NCBI GenBank assembly: GCA_021203465.1
Contig: JAJQBC010000135.1
Location: 1-33,175, forward strand
Length of the DNA: 33,175 nt
From: Lachnospiraceae bacterium
Lineage (GTDB): Bacteria; Bacillota; Clostridia; Lachnospirales; Lachnospiraceae
Direction: 5' to 3'
Shown: in pieces, positions 1-7,828 of the stretch
Position numbering within the stretch: position 1 is the stretch's first letter
How the letters are laid out: each line of letters opens with the position of its first letter
Made by a program: the position numbers and the translations under genes
The notes under the pieces: generated by a model
What the model was told of the DNA's origin: nothing
Seen by the model: the letters and a program-made list of their open reading frames with translations, nothing else
Database searches by the model: none

Positions 1-24
1 TTCCGTTTCTTTGTTTGTGACTAC

Positions 25-33
25 AGTATAGCA
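25..33 (-). promoter_or_regulatory. Extended -10 promoter facing left, out of the window
   Basis: On the minus strand this reads TGC followed by TATACT, an extended -10 element. The -35 region is only T-rich. It faces away from the LysR gene, so it may drive a divergent gene beyond the left edge, which would be the usual target of a LysR regulator. The target cannot be seen. Confidence 0.4.
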
Positions 34-65
34 CCGCCTTTTAAAAAAATAAAATACATATTATA

Positions 66-94
66 TTGGCAACTTCATACTTTTATGATATGAT
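66..94 (+). promoter_or_regulatory. Putative promoter of the LysR gene
   Basis: TTGGCA (66-71) and TATGAT (89-94) are separated by 17 bases. The predicted start of transcription falls almost on the ribosome binding site AAGGAGG at 101-107, which would give a very short leader, so this assignment is tentative. Confidence 0.35.
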
Positions 95-114
95 AATGCA
101 AAGGAGGTGTCCCC

Positions 115-999
115 ATGGATATCCGTTCAATTCGTTATTTTCTGGAAGTGGCGCAGGAGCTGAACATCACCCGCGCTGCAGAGAACCTGCACATGGCGCA
201 GCCGCCGCTCAGCCGCCAGATGCAGATGCTGGAAGAGGAACTCGGCGTAGAATTATTCGTCCGTGAAAGGCGTCGTCTGCATCTGACCGAGGAGGGACTA
301 ATTCTGAAAAACCGGGGCGCCGAGATCCTGACGCTCGTCGAAAAGACGGAGTCCGAAATCCGCGAATACCGCCACGGCGTCAGCAGACCGCTCTACATCG
401 CCTCCATCGAAGGGCAGGGACCCTACCTCATGTCCCGCTGGATCTCCGGCTTCTGCCAGAAATATCCGGACGTCAAGTACAGCCTCTGGAACGGCAGCGG
501 CGACGACGCAACCGAACGTCTGCTGAAGGGTCTGTGTGACCTTGCGCTGCTCGTCGAGCCCTTCGACCACGAATCGCTCGACAGCATCCCTGTCGGCTCG
601 GAACCCTGGGTTGCAATGATCCCCGGGAAGCATCCGCTGGCCAAAACGGAGGGCGACACCATCCCCCTGCGGGCTCTGGCAAAGGTTCCCCTGATCATCC
701 CGGTGCGAAAATCGCGCAGCATGAAAATCCACGACATGTTCACTTCGATCGGCGAGACCCCCACCGTCCTCTGCGAGCTGAACCATTATCTGAATGCCTA
801 CGAGCTCGTGAAGCAGGAGGTTGGAGTCGCAATTTTCCCCCGCTCCACCGGCGCGAATTTCGAGAGCAGCGACGTGATCATCAAGGATCTGACGGATCCC
901 GGCTACATCGCCGACTACGTGCTGGTCTGGGATCGTAAACGACGCCTTCCCACCGCCGCCGAAAAATTCATCGAATACGTACGGGAAGTCTCCGAATAA
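115..999 (+). CDS. LysR-family transcriptional regulator
   Basis: The 294-residue protein has LysR-type architecture and the usual family length. The N-terminal winged helix-turn-helix covers about residues 2-60: FLEVAQELNITRAAE, then the recognition segment AQPPLSRQM, then LEEELGVELFVR. The rest is a two-lobed effector-binding domain starting near residue 90. The ATG has an excellent ribosome binding site (AAGGAGGTG at 101-109). The likely role is ligand-dependent control of a neighbouring metabolic gene, probably the divergent one beyond the left edge, where a minus-strand promoter is visible at 25-33. The effector is unknown. The gene is convergent with spoVG and ends against a shared terminator hairpin. 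Confidence 0.92.
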   Translation: MDIRSIRYFLEVAQELNITRAAENLHMAQPPLSRQMQMLEEELGVELFVRERRRLHLTEEGLILKNRGAEILTLVEKTESEIREYRHGVSRPLYIASIEGQGPYLMSRWISGFCQKYPDVKYSLWNGSGDDATERLLKGLCDLALLVEPFDHESLDSIPVGSEPWVAMIPGKHPLAKTEGDTIPLRALAKVPLIIPVRKSRSMKIHDMFTSIGETPTVLCELNHYLNAYELVKQEVGVAIFPRSTGANFESSDVIIKDLTDPGYIADYVLVWDRKRRLPTAAEKFIEYVREVSE

Positions 1000-1002
1000 C
1001 AA

Positions 1003-1033
1003 GGGAGCCCGCAGCGCCATGCTGCGGGCTCCC
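1003..1033. terminator. Bidirectional terminator between LysR gene and spoVG
   Basis: A perfect 13-base-pair stem (GGGAGCCCGCAGC, 1003-1015, with its complement 1021-1033) closes a five-base loop. It lies between the stop of the LysR gene and the stop of spoVG. On the minus strand it is followed by TTGTTATTC; on the plus strand the tail is not T-rich, so it may work better for spoVG. Confidence 0.75.
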
Positions 1034-1043
1034 TCATACCCCA

Positions 1044-1313
1044 TTATTCTCCCATACTCTCCAACATGCTGTGATAGCGCTCCAGAATAATCGCCTGAAT
1101 CGCGTCACGCGTCTCGGAATTGATCGGATGCGCGATGTCCCGGTATTCTCCGTCCGCCGAGCGTCTGCTCGGCATCGCGATAAACAGTCCCTTTTCGCCC
1201 TCGATCACCTTGATATCGTGGACGACAAACTCCCCGTCAATCGTGATGGAGACGACCGCTCGCATCTTTCCTTCCTTTGTAACCTTTCGAATCCGTACAT
1301 CTGTAATATTCAT
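1044..1313 (-). CDS. spoVG: SpoVG, RNA/DNA-binding regulatory protein
   Basis: The 89-residue protein matches SpoVG along its whole length: [11 protein letters not shown] at the start, the [24 protein letters not shown] core, and FIAMPSRR followed by DIAHPI. SpoVG-family proteins are small nucleic-acid-binding regulators that affect sporulation, division and surface polymers in Firmicutes. The start has a purine-rich site (CAGGAGA) just upstream. It lies 32 bases downstream of glgD on the same strand with no clear promoter between, so it is probably co-transcribed with glgC-glgD. That links a global RNA-binding regulator to glycogen synthesis. Confidence 0.95.
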   Translation of the reverse strand: MNITDVRIRKVTKEGKMRAVVSITIDGEFVVHDIKVIEGEKGLFIAMPSRRSADGEYRDIAHPINSETRDAIQAIILERYHSMLESMGE

Positions 1314-1345
1314 TTTCTTCTCCTGTACCAGTTCTCCATAATCGT

Positions 1346-2464
1346 TTACATGATATACCGCTCATTTTTCTCAATGACTACCTTCACGCCATCTTCCCCG
1401 ATAAAACGCGAATTCGCGCGGATCGTATCTCTGCTCTCCACGATGCAGTTCTCAATGTAAGTATTATCGCCCAGATACACGTCATTCAAAATGATGGAAT
1501 TTTTGATCACACAATTGCTTCCAACAAACACCTTTTTGAAAAGGATCGAATTCTCCACTGTCCCGTTAATAATGCAGCCGCTGGCAATCAGACTGTTCTT
1601 CATTCGGGAGCCGGTGTTGAACTTTGCCGGCGGGAGATCCTGTACCTTTGAGTAAACCTCCGGATAGTCCCGCAGGAAATGCTGCTGTACTTCCGGCTTC
1701 AGGAAGTCCATATTTGTCTCATAGTAGGAATCCACCGAGGCAATGCTGTTCCAGTAGCTGTCCATCCTATACGCGTAGATCCTCTTCACATTCTTGTAGC
1801 GGATCAGGATATCCTGCACGAAGTCATATCGATCCTCCTGCGCGCAGCGCTCAATCAGCTCAACCAGCTGTCTTCTGCGCACGATGTAGATCCCGCAGGA
1901 AACCATGCGCTCGTCGGTCGCCATCGGCTTCTCCTCAAAACCGATGATCCGTCCGTCGTCGTCCGCCCTCACGACCCCGAAGCGGGTCATGTCCGTACTC
2001 TCCGGCATCTCCTTACAGACAACTGTGATGTCAGCCTTCTTCGCAATGTGGTACTCCAGTACCTTATTGTAATCCAGCTTGTACACCCCGTCGCCGGAGG
2101 CGATGACCACATAGGGTTCATGGCTCTGCTTCAGCCAGTCGATGTTCTGGTAAATGGAATCCGCCGTCCCCCTGTACCAGAAACTGTTGTCCGCGGTCAC
2201 TGTCGGTGTGAACAGATAGAGCCCTCCCTGCTTGCGTCCGAAATTCCACCACTTGGAGGAGCTCAGGTGCTCGTTCAGGGATCGCGAATTGTACTGCATC
2301 AGCACCGCCACCTTCTGCACATGGGAGTTCGTCATACTACTCAGCGCGAAGTCGATGCCCCGGTAGCTGCCGGCTACCGGCATGGCGGCGATCGCGCGCT
2401 TCGCGGAGAGTTCCCGCATCCTGTGGTTATTGCCGCCCGCCAGTATCACTCCTACCGCCCTCAT
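1346..2464 (-). CDS. glgD: GlgD, ADP-glucose pyrophosphorylase-like subunit
   Basis: The 372-residue protein belongs to the ADP-glucose pyrophosphorylase family and is the GlgD type that pairs with GlgC in Firmicutes. The N-terminal nucleotidyltransferase segment is [14 protein letters not shown], which departs from the GlgC signature. [12 protein letters not shown] and [11 protein letters not shown] follow, and a left-handed beta-helix with hexapeptide-like repeats occupies about residues 280-360. GlgD subunits usually modulate the GlgC catalytic subunit. The start overlaps the glgC stop by four bases, which indicates translational coupling. Together they make ADP-glucose for glycogen synthesis; no glycogen synthase gene is in the window. 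Confidence 0.93.
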   Translation of the reverse strand: MRAVGVILAGGNNHRMRELSAKRAIAAMPVAGSYRGIDFALSSMTNSHVQKVAVLMQYNSRSLNEHLSSSKWWNFGRKQGGLYLFTPTVTADNSFWYRGTADSIYQNIDWLKQSHEPYVVIASGDGVYKLDYNKVLEYHIAKKADITVVCKEMPESTDMTRFGVVRADDDGRIIGFEEKPMATDERMVSCGIYIVRRRQLVELIERCAQEDRYDFVQDILIRYKNVKRIYAYRMDSYWNSIASVDSYYETNMDFLKPEVQQHFLRDYPEVYSKVQDLPPAKFNTGSRMKNSLIASGCIINGTVENSILFKKVFVGSNCVIKNSIILNDVYLGDNTYIENCIVESRDTIRANSRFIGEDGVKVVIEKNERYIM

Positions 2465-3735
2465 GCTCTCTCACCTACCTTAATCAGAGTCTCTCCGCCC
2501 GCAAGGACACCGCCCGGATAGTCGCCGGGCTCTGTGACCCCGGACAGCGCCGTATTGAAGCCAATCTGCACATCGGGCGGAATCACGGTATTCTCCCCGA
2601 CCGTCACGAGACCAAAGGCGTAGACCTTCGGATTTTCCCTGTTCGGAACTTGTTCGCCGACGCCGAGGACGGACCTGTCTCCGATGATGACCTCCTCCGC
2701 TACGATCGATCGGTTCACCCTGCATCCCGCCCCGATCACCGTATTTTTCATGATAATTGAATCGCGGATCTCCGCACCCTTCCCGATCGTCACACCGGCT
2801 CCGATCACAGAATTGATCACGCTTCCCTCGACCGAGGAATTCCCGCTCACGATGCTGCGCTCGATATAGCCGTCCGTCGACACGTACATCGGCGGCACCG
2901 CGTCGCTCTTCGTGTAGATCTTCCAGAACTCCTCATAAAGGTTGAACTCCGGAATGATATCGATCAACTCCATATTCGCCTCCCAGTAAGAGCCGAGCGT
3001 CCCGACATCCTTCCAGTAACCGCTGAACTCATAGGCGAACATCCGCTCCCCGTCCGCAAGGCAGGCCGGAAGGATATGCATCCCGAAATCGCAGCCCGTC
3101 ACATCCTTCATCCGGATCAGTGCCTGCCGCAGCACCTTCCAGCTGAAAATATAAATGCCCATAGAGGCCAGATTACTCCGCGGCTTCTCCGGCTTTTCCT
3201 CGAATTCGCTGATCCTGCCGCTCTCATCCGTGATCACAACGCCGAAACGGCTCGCCTCCTCCCAGGGAACCTGCATACAGGCGACCGTCACCGCCGCGTC
3301 ATTCTCCTTATGGAAGTCCAGCAGCACCTCGTAGTCCATCTTATAAATATGGTCGCCGGACAGAATCAGGACATAATCTGGATTGTAGGTATCAATATAG
3401 TCAATATTCTGATAAATCGCGTTGGCCGTACCGGAATACCAGTCGCTCCCGGCACTCCGCTCGTAGGGCGAGAGAATCGTCACCCCTCCGTTATTGCGAT
3501 CCAGATCCCAGGGCATGCCAATGCCGATATGCGTATTCAGCCGAAGCGGCTGATACTGCGTCAGTATGCCCACTGTATCGATGCCGGAGTTGATGCAGTT
3601 GCTTAAGGGGAAATCAATAATGCGGTATTTCCCGCCGAAGGCCACCGCGGGCTTCGCCACCTTCGCAGTCAGCACCCCGAGCCTGCTCCCCTGTCCGCCC
3701 GCCAAAAGCATGGCGATCATCTCTTTCTTTATCAC
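2461..3735 (-). CDS. glgC: GlgC, glucose-1-phosphate adenylyltransferase
   Basis: The 424-residue protein makes ADP-glucose from glucose 1-phosphate and ATP. Visible family signatures are [11 protein letters not shown] (residues 10-20), [36 protein letters not shown] and FEEKP, followed by a C-terminal beta-helix domain. Translation probably begins at GTG (3733-3735), because AAGAGGTGAT lies just upstream; the next ATG, five codons in, is too far from it. A sigma-70-type promoter lies about 40 bases upstream. It is the first gene of glgC-glgD-spoVG. Confidence 0.95.
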   Translation of the reverse strand: MIKKEMIAMLLAGGQGSRLGVLTAKVAKPAVAFGGKYRIIDFPLSNCINSGIDTVGILTQYQPLRLNTHIGIGMPWDLDRNNGGVTILSPYERSAGSDWYSGTANAIYQNIDYIDTYNPDYVLILSGDHIYKMDYEVLLDFHKENDAAVTVACMQVPWEEASRFGVVITDESGRISEFEEKPEKPRSNLASMGIYIFSWKVLRQALIRMKDVTGCDFGMHILPACLADGERMFAYEFSGYWKDVGTLGSYWEANMELIDIIPEFNLYEEFWKIYTKSDAVPPMYVSTDGYIERSIVSGNSSVEGSVINSVIGAGVTIGKGAEIRDSIIMKNTVIGAGCRVNRSIVAEEVIIGDRSVLGVGEQVPNRENPKVYAFGLVTVGENTVIPPDVQIGFNTALSGVTEPGDYPGGVLAGGETLIKVGERA

Positions 3736-3776
3736 GTTATCACCTCTTGATGCATTCTGAAACTATCTCTGAGGCA

Positions 3777-3805
3777 AGTATAGCATATTTCTTGTAAATA
3801 GTGAA
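3777..3805 (-). promoter_or_regulatory. Promoter of glgC-glgD-spoVG
   Basis: Read on the minus strand, TTCACT (3800-3805) and TATACT (3777-3782) are separated by 17 bases, a good housekeeping promoter about 40 bases before the glgC GTG. Confidence 0.65.
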
Positions 3806-3897
3806 CATTTTAGCCAAAAATTGTTCTTTATTTTCCACTAATTTGTGACAGCGTCCGCATCCGCATCATAGTACAATTTCCGAATTATGTCGGTTTT

Positions 3898-3922
3898 GGA
3901 ACGCTTTCGTTCCCCGTTTTTT
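3898..3922 (+). terminator. Orphan intrinsic terminator
   Basis: GGAACG (3898-3903), a four-base loop and CGTTCC (3908-3913) are followed by CCG and six Ts (3917-3922). This has plus-strand terminator polarity, yet no plus-strand gene lies between the LysR gene and here. It may end a short unannotated transcript or insulate murC from antisense transcription. Confidence 0.6.
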
Positions 3923-3953
3923 AAAATATTGCAGAAAGCACGGCTTTCCCGCG

Positions 3954-3980
3954 TTGCTTTTTCAGGGAAAGAGGTATACT
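3954..3980 (+). promoter_or_regulatory. Putative murC promoter
   Basis: TATACT at 3975-3980 is a strong -10. The nearest -35-like element is TTGCTT at 3954-3959, with only 15 bases between. An inverted repeat (CTTTCCC 3944-3950 and GGGAAAG 3965-3971) surrounds the -35 and could be an operator. Confidence 0.5.
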
Positions 3981-3997
3981 ATATTATTAAACAGTCC

Positions 3998-4058
3998 AGA
4001 ACAGCATCGAAATGAAAAGGTGCTTACCTGCTAAAGGCGGTCTGTGGCCTGCTGTTCT
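3998..4058 (+). promoter_or_regulatory. Foldable leader RNA upstream of murC
   Basis: AGAACAGC (3998-4005) pairs perfectly with GCTGTTCT (4051-4058). Inside it are two small hairpins, AGGT/ACCT (4018-4021, 4026-4029) and AGGC/GCCT (4035-4038, 4047-4050), giving a three-way-junction shape. It starts just after the predicted start of transcription. It matches no riboswitch class I recognise, and the inner stems are short. Confidence 0.35.
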
Positions 4059-4097
4059 AAATTGTCAGCAAAAAAAGAAACGGAGCAACCAGAGTTT

Positions 4098-5477
4098 ATG
4101 TATGAAATTAACTTTCATTCACCGGTACATGTACATTTTATCGGCATCGGCGGCATCAGCATGAGCGGCCTCGCCGAGATTCTTATAAAAGAGGGCTTCA
4201 CAGTGTCCGGCTCGGACGCTGCGGAATCGGCGCTGACCCGGCATCTCGCCGCGCTCGGCGCCCGCATTGCCATCGGGCAGCGCGCCGAAAATATCACGAC
4301 GGATATTGATCTCGTCGTCTACACCGCCGCAATTCACCCGGATAATCCCGAGTTTGCCGCTGCGCGGGACGCCGGTGTCCCGATGCTGGCGCGCGCCGAC
4401 CTGCTTGGCCAGATCATGCGGAATTACCCGACTGTCATCGGCGTCTCCGGAACCCACGGAAAGACGACGACTACCTCCATGATTTCCATGATCCTGCTGG
4501 AGGCAAAAAAAGACCCGACCATCTCCGTCGGCGGCATTCTGCCTGAGATCGGCGGCAATATCCGTGTCGGCCACTCGGATACCTTCCTGACTGAAGCCTG
4601 CGAGTACACGAACAGCTTCCTATCCTTCTTCCCGACCGCGGCGCTAATCCTGAATATCGAGGAAGATCACATGGATTTCTTTAAAGATCTGCAGGATATC
4701 CGCAATTCCTTCCATCGTTTCGCCGTGCTTCTGCCGGCCGACGGCCTGCTCGTCCTAAACGGCGAGATCAAACATCCGGAAGAGATCACAGAGGGCGTCG
4801 CTGCCCGCAGCGTCACCTACGGCCTTACCGGCGCGGAAGACTACTACGCGGAGGATATTCGCTTCGGCGAGGACGGCGGCGGCATCTATGAGTTGTATCA
4901 TCACACAGAACCAGTCGGCACCGTTACACTGCATGTCCCCGGCCGACACAATATTTCGAATTCCCTCGCCGCGCTCGCCGTCTCACTTGAGCTGGGCATC
5001 GATTTTCCGACCGCCGCCGCGGGACTGCTCCGCTTTCACGGAACGGAGCGCCGCTTTGAGTACAAAGGCGAGGTAAACGGTGTGACCGTCATCGACGACT
5101 ACGCGCACCACCCGACAGAGATTCGCGCCACACTGAAAGCTGCCGCGGACTATCCGCACCGTGAGCTCTGGTGCGTGTTCCAACCCCATACCTACACGCG
5201 CACAAAAGCCTTCCTCCACGACTTCGCGGAGGCTCTTACGCTGGCCGACCACATTGTGCTGGCCGACATCTATGCGGCCCGCGAGCAGAATACGATCGGC
5301 ATCAGCTCGCAGACGCTGCAAAAGGAAATCGAAAGCCTCGGGAAACCCTGCTACTATTTCCCCTCCTTTGAGGAAATTGAAAAATTTTTATTAAAAAATT
5401 GTATGCACGGAGACATGTTGATAACTATGGGTGCCGGAGACGTGCTGAAAATAGGCGAAAATCTGCTTTCAAGATGA
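4098..5477 (+). CDS. murC: MurC, UDP-N-acetylmuramate--L-alanine ligase
   Basis: MurC adds L-alanine to UDP-N-acetylmuramic acid in the cytoplasm, the first amino-acid step of peptidoglycan synthesis. From the ATG at 4098 the protein has 459 residues, a normal length. Signatures are the N-terminal GIGGISMSG (16-24), the ATP loop GTHGKTTT (118-125), NIEEDHMDFF, GRHNISNSLAA and DDYAHHPTEI. The frame stays open upstream to a GTG at 4044, but that extension has low-complexity content, overlaps the leader structure, and lacks similarity to the family start, so ATG 4098 is preferred. GGAG at 4082-4085 is a somewhat distant ribosome binding site. It is apparently monocistronic and ends in a terminator. 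Confidence 0.93.
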   Translation: MYEINFHSPVHVHFIGIGGISMSGLAEILIKEGFTVSGSDAAESALTRHLAALGARIAIGQRAENITTDIDLVVYTAAIHPDNPEFAAARDAGVPMLARADLLGQIMRNYPTVIGVSGTHGKTTTTSMISMILLEAKKDPTISVGGILPEIGGNIRVGHSDTFLTEACEYTNSFLSFFPTAALILNIEEDHMDFFKDLQDIRNSFHRFAVLLPADGLLVLNGEIKHPEEITEGVAARSVTYGLTGAEDYYAEDIRFGEDGGGIYELYHHTEPVGTVTLHVPGRHNISNSLAALAVSLELGIDFPTAAAGLLRFHGTERRFEYKGEVNGVTVIDDYAHHPTEIRATLKAAADYPHRELWCVFQPHTYTRTKAFLHDFAEALTLADHIVLADIYAAREQNTIGISSQTLQKEIESLGKPCYYFPSFEEIEKFLLKNCMHGDMLITMGAGDVLKIGENLLSR

Positions 5478-5479
5478 AG

Positions 5480-5675
5480 TTATCCACATTATCCACATGT
5501 TTATCAACAATAAGGCTTGCATGGACATGTGGATTTTTTCGTGGATAAACCGTTTTACATAATGAAGCGGCTCTTCCTTCCGAAAGTTCACATTTTTGCC
5601 GTTTTCCTGTCGAATCCTGTCTCCCTTGGTTTCCCATAATTCAATCTTTCCACGAAGTTATCCACTTTATCCACA
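5480..5675. promoter_or_regulatory. DnaA-box cluster
   Basis: TTATCCACA occurs at 5480-5488 and 5489-5497 in direct abutment. A near-match TTATCAACA lies at 5501-5509. Reverse-strand near-matches are at 5528-5536 and 5540-5548 (CGTGGATAA). A second abutting pair is TTATCCACT (5658-5666) and TTATCCACA (5667-5675). Both pairs are preceded by GAAG. The pairs are 178 bases apart. They match the DnaA consensus TTATNCACA. No dnaA or dnaN gene is present, so this is not the usual oriC context. The cluster precedes the promoter of the DnaD/DnaI-like genes. Confidence 0.7.
5491..5539 (+). terminator. murC terminator built from DnaA-box sequence
   Basis: ATCCACATGT (5491-5500) pairs perfectly with ACATGTGGAT (5525-5534), with a 24-base loop, and is followed by five further Ts (5535-5539). 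It lies 14 bases after the murC stop. Each arm overlaps a DnaA-box-like sequence. Confidence 0.6.
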
Positions 5676-5743
5676 GCCTTTTTCCGAAAGGTTTATCCCT
5701 TGCCCTGCTCTCCCGGCGCCCTATTTTCTTTTTGAAAAAGCTG

Positions 5744-5752
5744 TGTTATACT
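5744..5752 (+). promoter_or_regulatory. Extended -10 promoter of the dnaD-like operon
   Basis: TGT followed by TATACT (5747-5752) is an extended -10 element. No good -35 lies at the normal distance, which fits extended -10 promoters and activator or DnaA control. The start of transcription would be about 50 bases before the dnaD-like ATG. Confidence 0.6.
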
Positions 5753-5773
5753 CCATAGAGATGCGGGACGCGC

Positions 5774-5794
5774 CCATGGCGCAAACCGCCATGG
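5774..5794 (+). promoter_or_regulatory. 5' leader hairpin next to the ribosome binding site
   Basis: CCATGGCG (5774-5781) and CGCCATGG (5787-5794) form a perfect eight-base-pair stem with loop CAAAC. The last bases of the stem overlap the start of the ribosome binding site GGAGGGAG (5793-5800), so the hairpin could limit translation of the dnaD-like gene. Confidence 0.5.
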
Positions 5795-5809
5795 AGGGAG
5801 TATCTCGAT

Positions 5810-6832
5810 ATGGGAAAGTTTATCTTAAAATCCGCCGGGGACGACGAGCAGACCAGTGTGCCGAACCTGTTCCTCGACTACTATATGCCAAAGGCAAACG
5901 GAGAATACGTAAAGGTATATCTCTACCTGCTCCGCGCGCTGAAGCTCCCTTCCCTCGAGCTCTCCGTCTCCGGGCTGGCTGACGCTCTGGATCGGACGGA
6001 AAGCGACATTCTGCGCGCCCTGAAGTACTGGGAGAAGCAGGGGGTTCTCCGGCTCGAGTGTGACGGTTCCAATACCCTGCGGGGTATCTACCTCTGCACG
6101 CTCTGCGCGCCGGGCGAGACCGTGCAGACTGCGGTGCCGAAAGAACCTATACGGACGGAAGAGTCCGCCCGCAAGTCCTACAGTGCAAAGGAGATCGAGG
6201 CCTTCGCAAACGACGAGGAGTGCCGACAGCTTCTCTTTGTGTGCAGCCAGTATATGGGCAAGACACTCTCTCCGTCGGAAATCGAGACGCTGCTCTATTT
6301 TTACGACCAGCTCCATTTTTCCACGGATTTACTGGAATATCTGGTGGAGTACTGCGTCTGCAAGGGCAGCAGAAGCATTCACTATATCCGGCGCGTCGGC
6401 TTGGCCTGGGCGGAGGCGCACATTACCACCGTCAGTGAAGCAAAAGAACGCACCAATCTCTATCACAAAAATACCTTTGCCGTCATGAAGGCCTTTGGCC
6501 TCAACGACCGCAATCCTGTCGATTCGGAACAGGAATATATCGAAAAATGGCTGAATACCTGGGGCTTCCCGCTCGAACTCGTGCTCGAGGCCTGCAGCCG
6601 GACAATGGAGCAGCTGCATAAGGCCAGTTTCCGCTATGCGGACAGCATTCTGCAGGACTGGCAGAAAAAGAAAGTACACACGCTCGCCGACGTACAGGCG
6701 CTCGACCAGGAGCACCGAAAAACTGTGCCGAAGAAAAAGGCGCGTGCGCGTCAGACCGGATTCACAAACTTCCAGCAGCGGGATTACGATTTTGACGAGC
6801 TGGAGAAACAGCTTCTCAGAAGCCAGACCTAA
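5810..6832 (+). CDS. DnaD-like primosome protein (two DnaB_2 domains)
   Basis: The 340-residue protein resembles the DnaD/DnaB helicase-loading proteins of Firmicutes, which open DNA and recruit the replicative helicase. An N-terminal winged-helix region spans about residues 15-95 (LALKLPS-type helix, then DALDRTESDILRALKYWEKQG). Two DnaB_2-type repeats follow, each ending in the family's YxxxIxxxW-like pattern: YIRRVGLAW (192-200) and YADSILQDW (276-284). The C-terminus has a basic stretch then FTNFQQRDYDFDELE. The gene is followed after 11 bases by a DnaI/DnaC-like ATPase, its usual partner. The ATG at 5810 follows GGAGGGAG. The upstream DnaA boxes suggest DnaA-linked control. Confidence 0.88.
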   Translation: MGKFILKSAGDDEQTSVPNLFLDYYMPKANGEYVKVYLYLLRALKLPSLELSVSGLADALDRTESDILRALKYWEKQGVLRLECDGSNTLRGIYLCTLCAPGETVQTAVPKEPIRTEESARKSYSAKEIEAFANDEECRQLLFVCSQYMGKTLSPSEIETLLYFYDQLHFSTDLLEYLVEYCVCKGSRSIHYIRRVGLAWAEAHITTVSEAKERTNLYHKNTFAVMKAFGLNDRNPVDSEQEYIEKWLNTWGFPLELVLEACSRTMEQLHKASFRYADSILQDWQKKKVHTLADVQALDQEHRKTVPKKKARARQTGFTNFQQRDYDFDELEKQLLRSQT

Positions 6833-6843
6833 GGAGGAGAGCG

Positions 6844-7809
6844 ATGCCGCTCAGCAACAGCCAATACGACGCGATTATGCGCGGATACGACCACAGGCAA
6901 TATGAACATTACCGGGAACAGCTCGCACGGATCGACGAGATCTACGCGCGCTTTCCGCGCGTCCGTGAAATTCAGGAAGAAGTGTCCGCCTGCAGCGTTC
7001 AGCGGGCAGAACAGCTCTTCGACGGAGATCCGGAAGCCCTACGTGCGCTGAAAGAGCAGCTCGCTGCTTTGCGGCGGGAGCGGGAACAGATCCTCACAGA
7101 CGCGGGATATCCGGCGGACTATCTGGAGATGCGATACACCTGTCCGGACTGCCGTGACACCGGTTACATCGGCAGAAAAAAATGCCACTGTTTCCGGCAG
7201 GAGGAGATCCGTCTCCTCTACTCCTCCTCCCATCTGGAGACGGTTCTGGAGAAGGAGAATTTTCAGACGCTGCGCATGGATGTGTACGATGAGGAGCAGC
7301 GCCGGGTCATACCCGCCATTCTCCGCAGCTGCCATGAATTCGCGGACCATTTCCGGCCCGGAGAGAAAAACCTCCTGTTCTACGGCTCTGTAGGCACCGG
7401 AAAGACCTTCCTGTCGAACTGCATCGCGAAAGAGCTGCTGGATCAGGGCTATTCTGTCATTTATTTTACTTCCTTCCAGCTCTTCGAACTGCTCTCCCGC
7501 GCGATCAGCGCACAGACGGAGCAGCTGCGGGAATCCTGCGAGCCATTGCTGGAGAGCGACCTTCTGATTCTGGACGACATGGGCACCGAACTGCCAAACA
7601 CCTTTACGGTCTCCCGCCTGTTCCAGATTCTGAACGAGCGCGCACTCTCGGGGAAGTCTACGGTGATCTCGACGAACCTATCGCTGGAGCAGTTCCGGGA
7701 CATCTACAGCGAGCGCGTATTCTCCCGCATCACAAGTTCATACACGCTTCTGAAATTTACCGGCGGCGATATTCGTATCCGCCGAAAGATAAACGACAAA
7801 TTATTCTGA
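6844..7809 (+). CDS. DnaI/DnaC-like helicase loader ATPase
   Basis: The 321-residue AAA+ protein belongs to the DnaC/DnaI/IstB group and probably loads the replicative helicase with the DnaD-like protein encoded just upstream. A cysteine cluster at about residues 100-116 (CPDC, then KCHC) looks like a zinc-binding element of the DnaI type. Walker A is GSVGTGKT (181-188), Walker B is LLILDDMG (240-247), and an arginine-rich sensor region ends the domain (ERVFSRI). IstB transposition helpers are the alternative, but there is no IstA-type transposase nearby and the DnaD-like partner argues for replication. The ribosome binding site AAGGAGGAG precedes the ATG closely. Confidence 0.9.
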   Translation: MPLSNSQYDAIMRGYDHRQYEHYREQLARIDEIYARFPRVREIQEEVSACSVQRAEQLFDGDPEALRALKEQLAALRREREQILTDAGYPADYLEMRYTCPDCRDTGYIGRKKCHCFRQEEIRLLYSSSHLETVLEKENFQTLRMDVYDEEQRRVIPAILRSCHEFADHFRPGEKNLLFYGSVGTGKTFLSNCIAKELLDQGYSVIYFTSFQLFELLSRAISAQTEQLRESCEPLLESDLLILDDMGTELPNTFTVSRLFQILNERALSGKSTVISTNLSLEQFRDIYSERVFSRITSSYTLLKFTGGDIRIRRKINDKLF

Positions 7810-7828
7810 CTACCTGGAGGACAAAAAC

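Noticed and set aside
4044-4097. N-terminal extension of murC from GTG
   Set aside because: It overlaps the folded leader, lacks family similarity and has no ribosome binding site; ATG 4098 gives a standard MurC start.
5480-5700. Chromosomal oriC
   Set aside because: DnaA boxes are present, but no dnaA, dnaN, recF or gyr genes are nearby and no clear AT-rich unwinding region was seen; a regulatory or titration role is more likely.
6844-7809. IstB transposition helper
   Set aside because: There is no IstA-like transposase or inverted-repeat end; the neighbouring DnaD-like gene supports a helicase loader.
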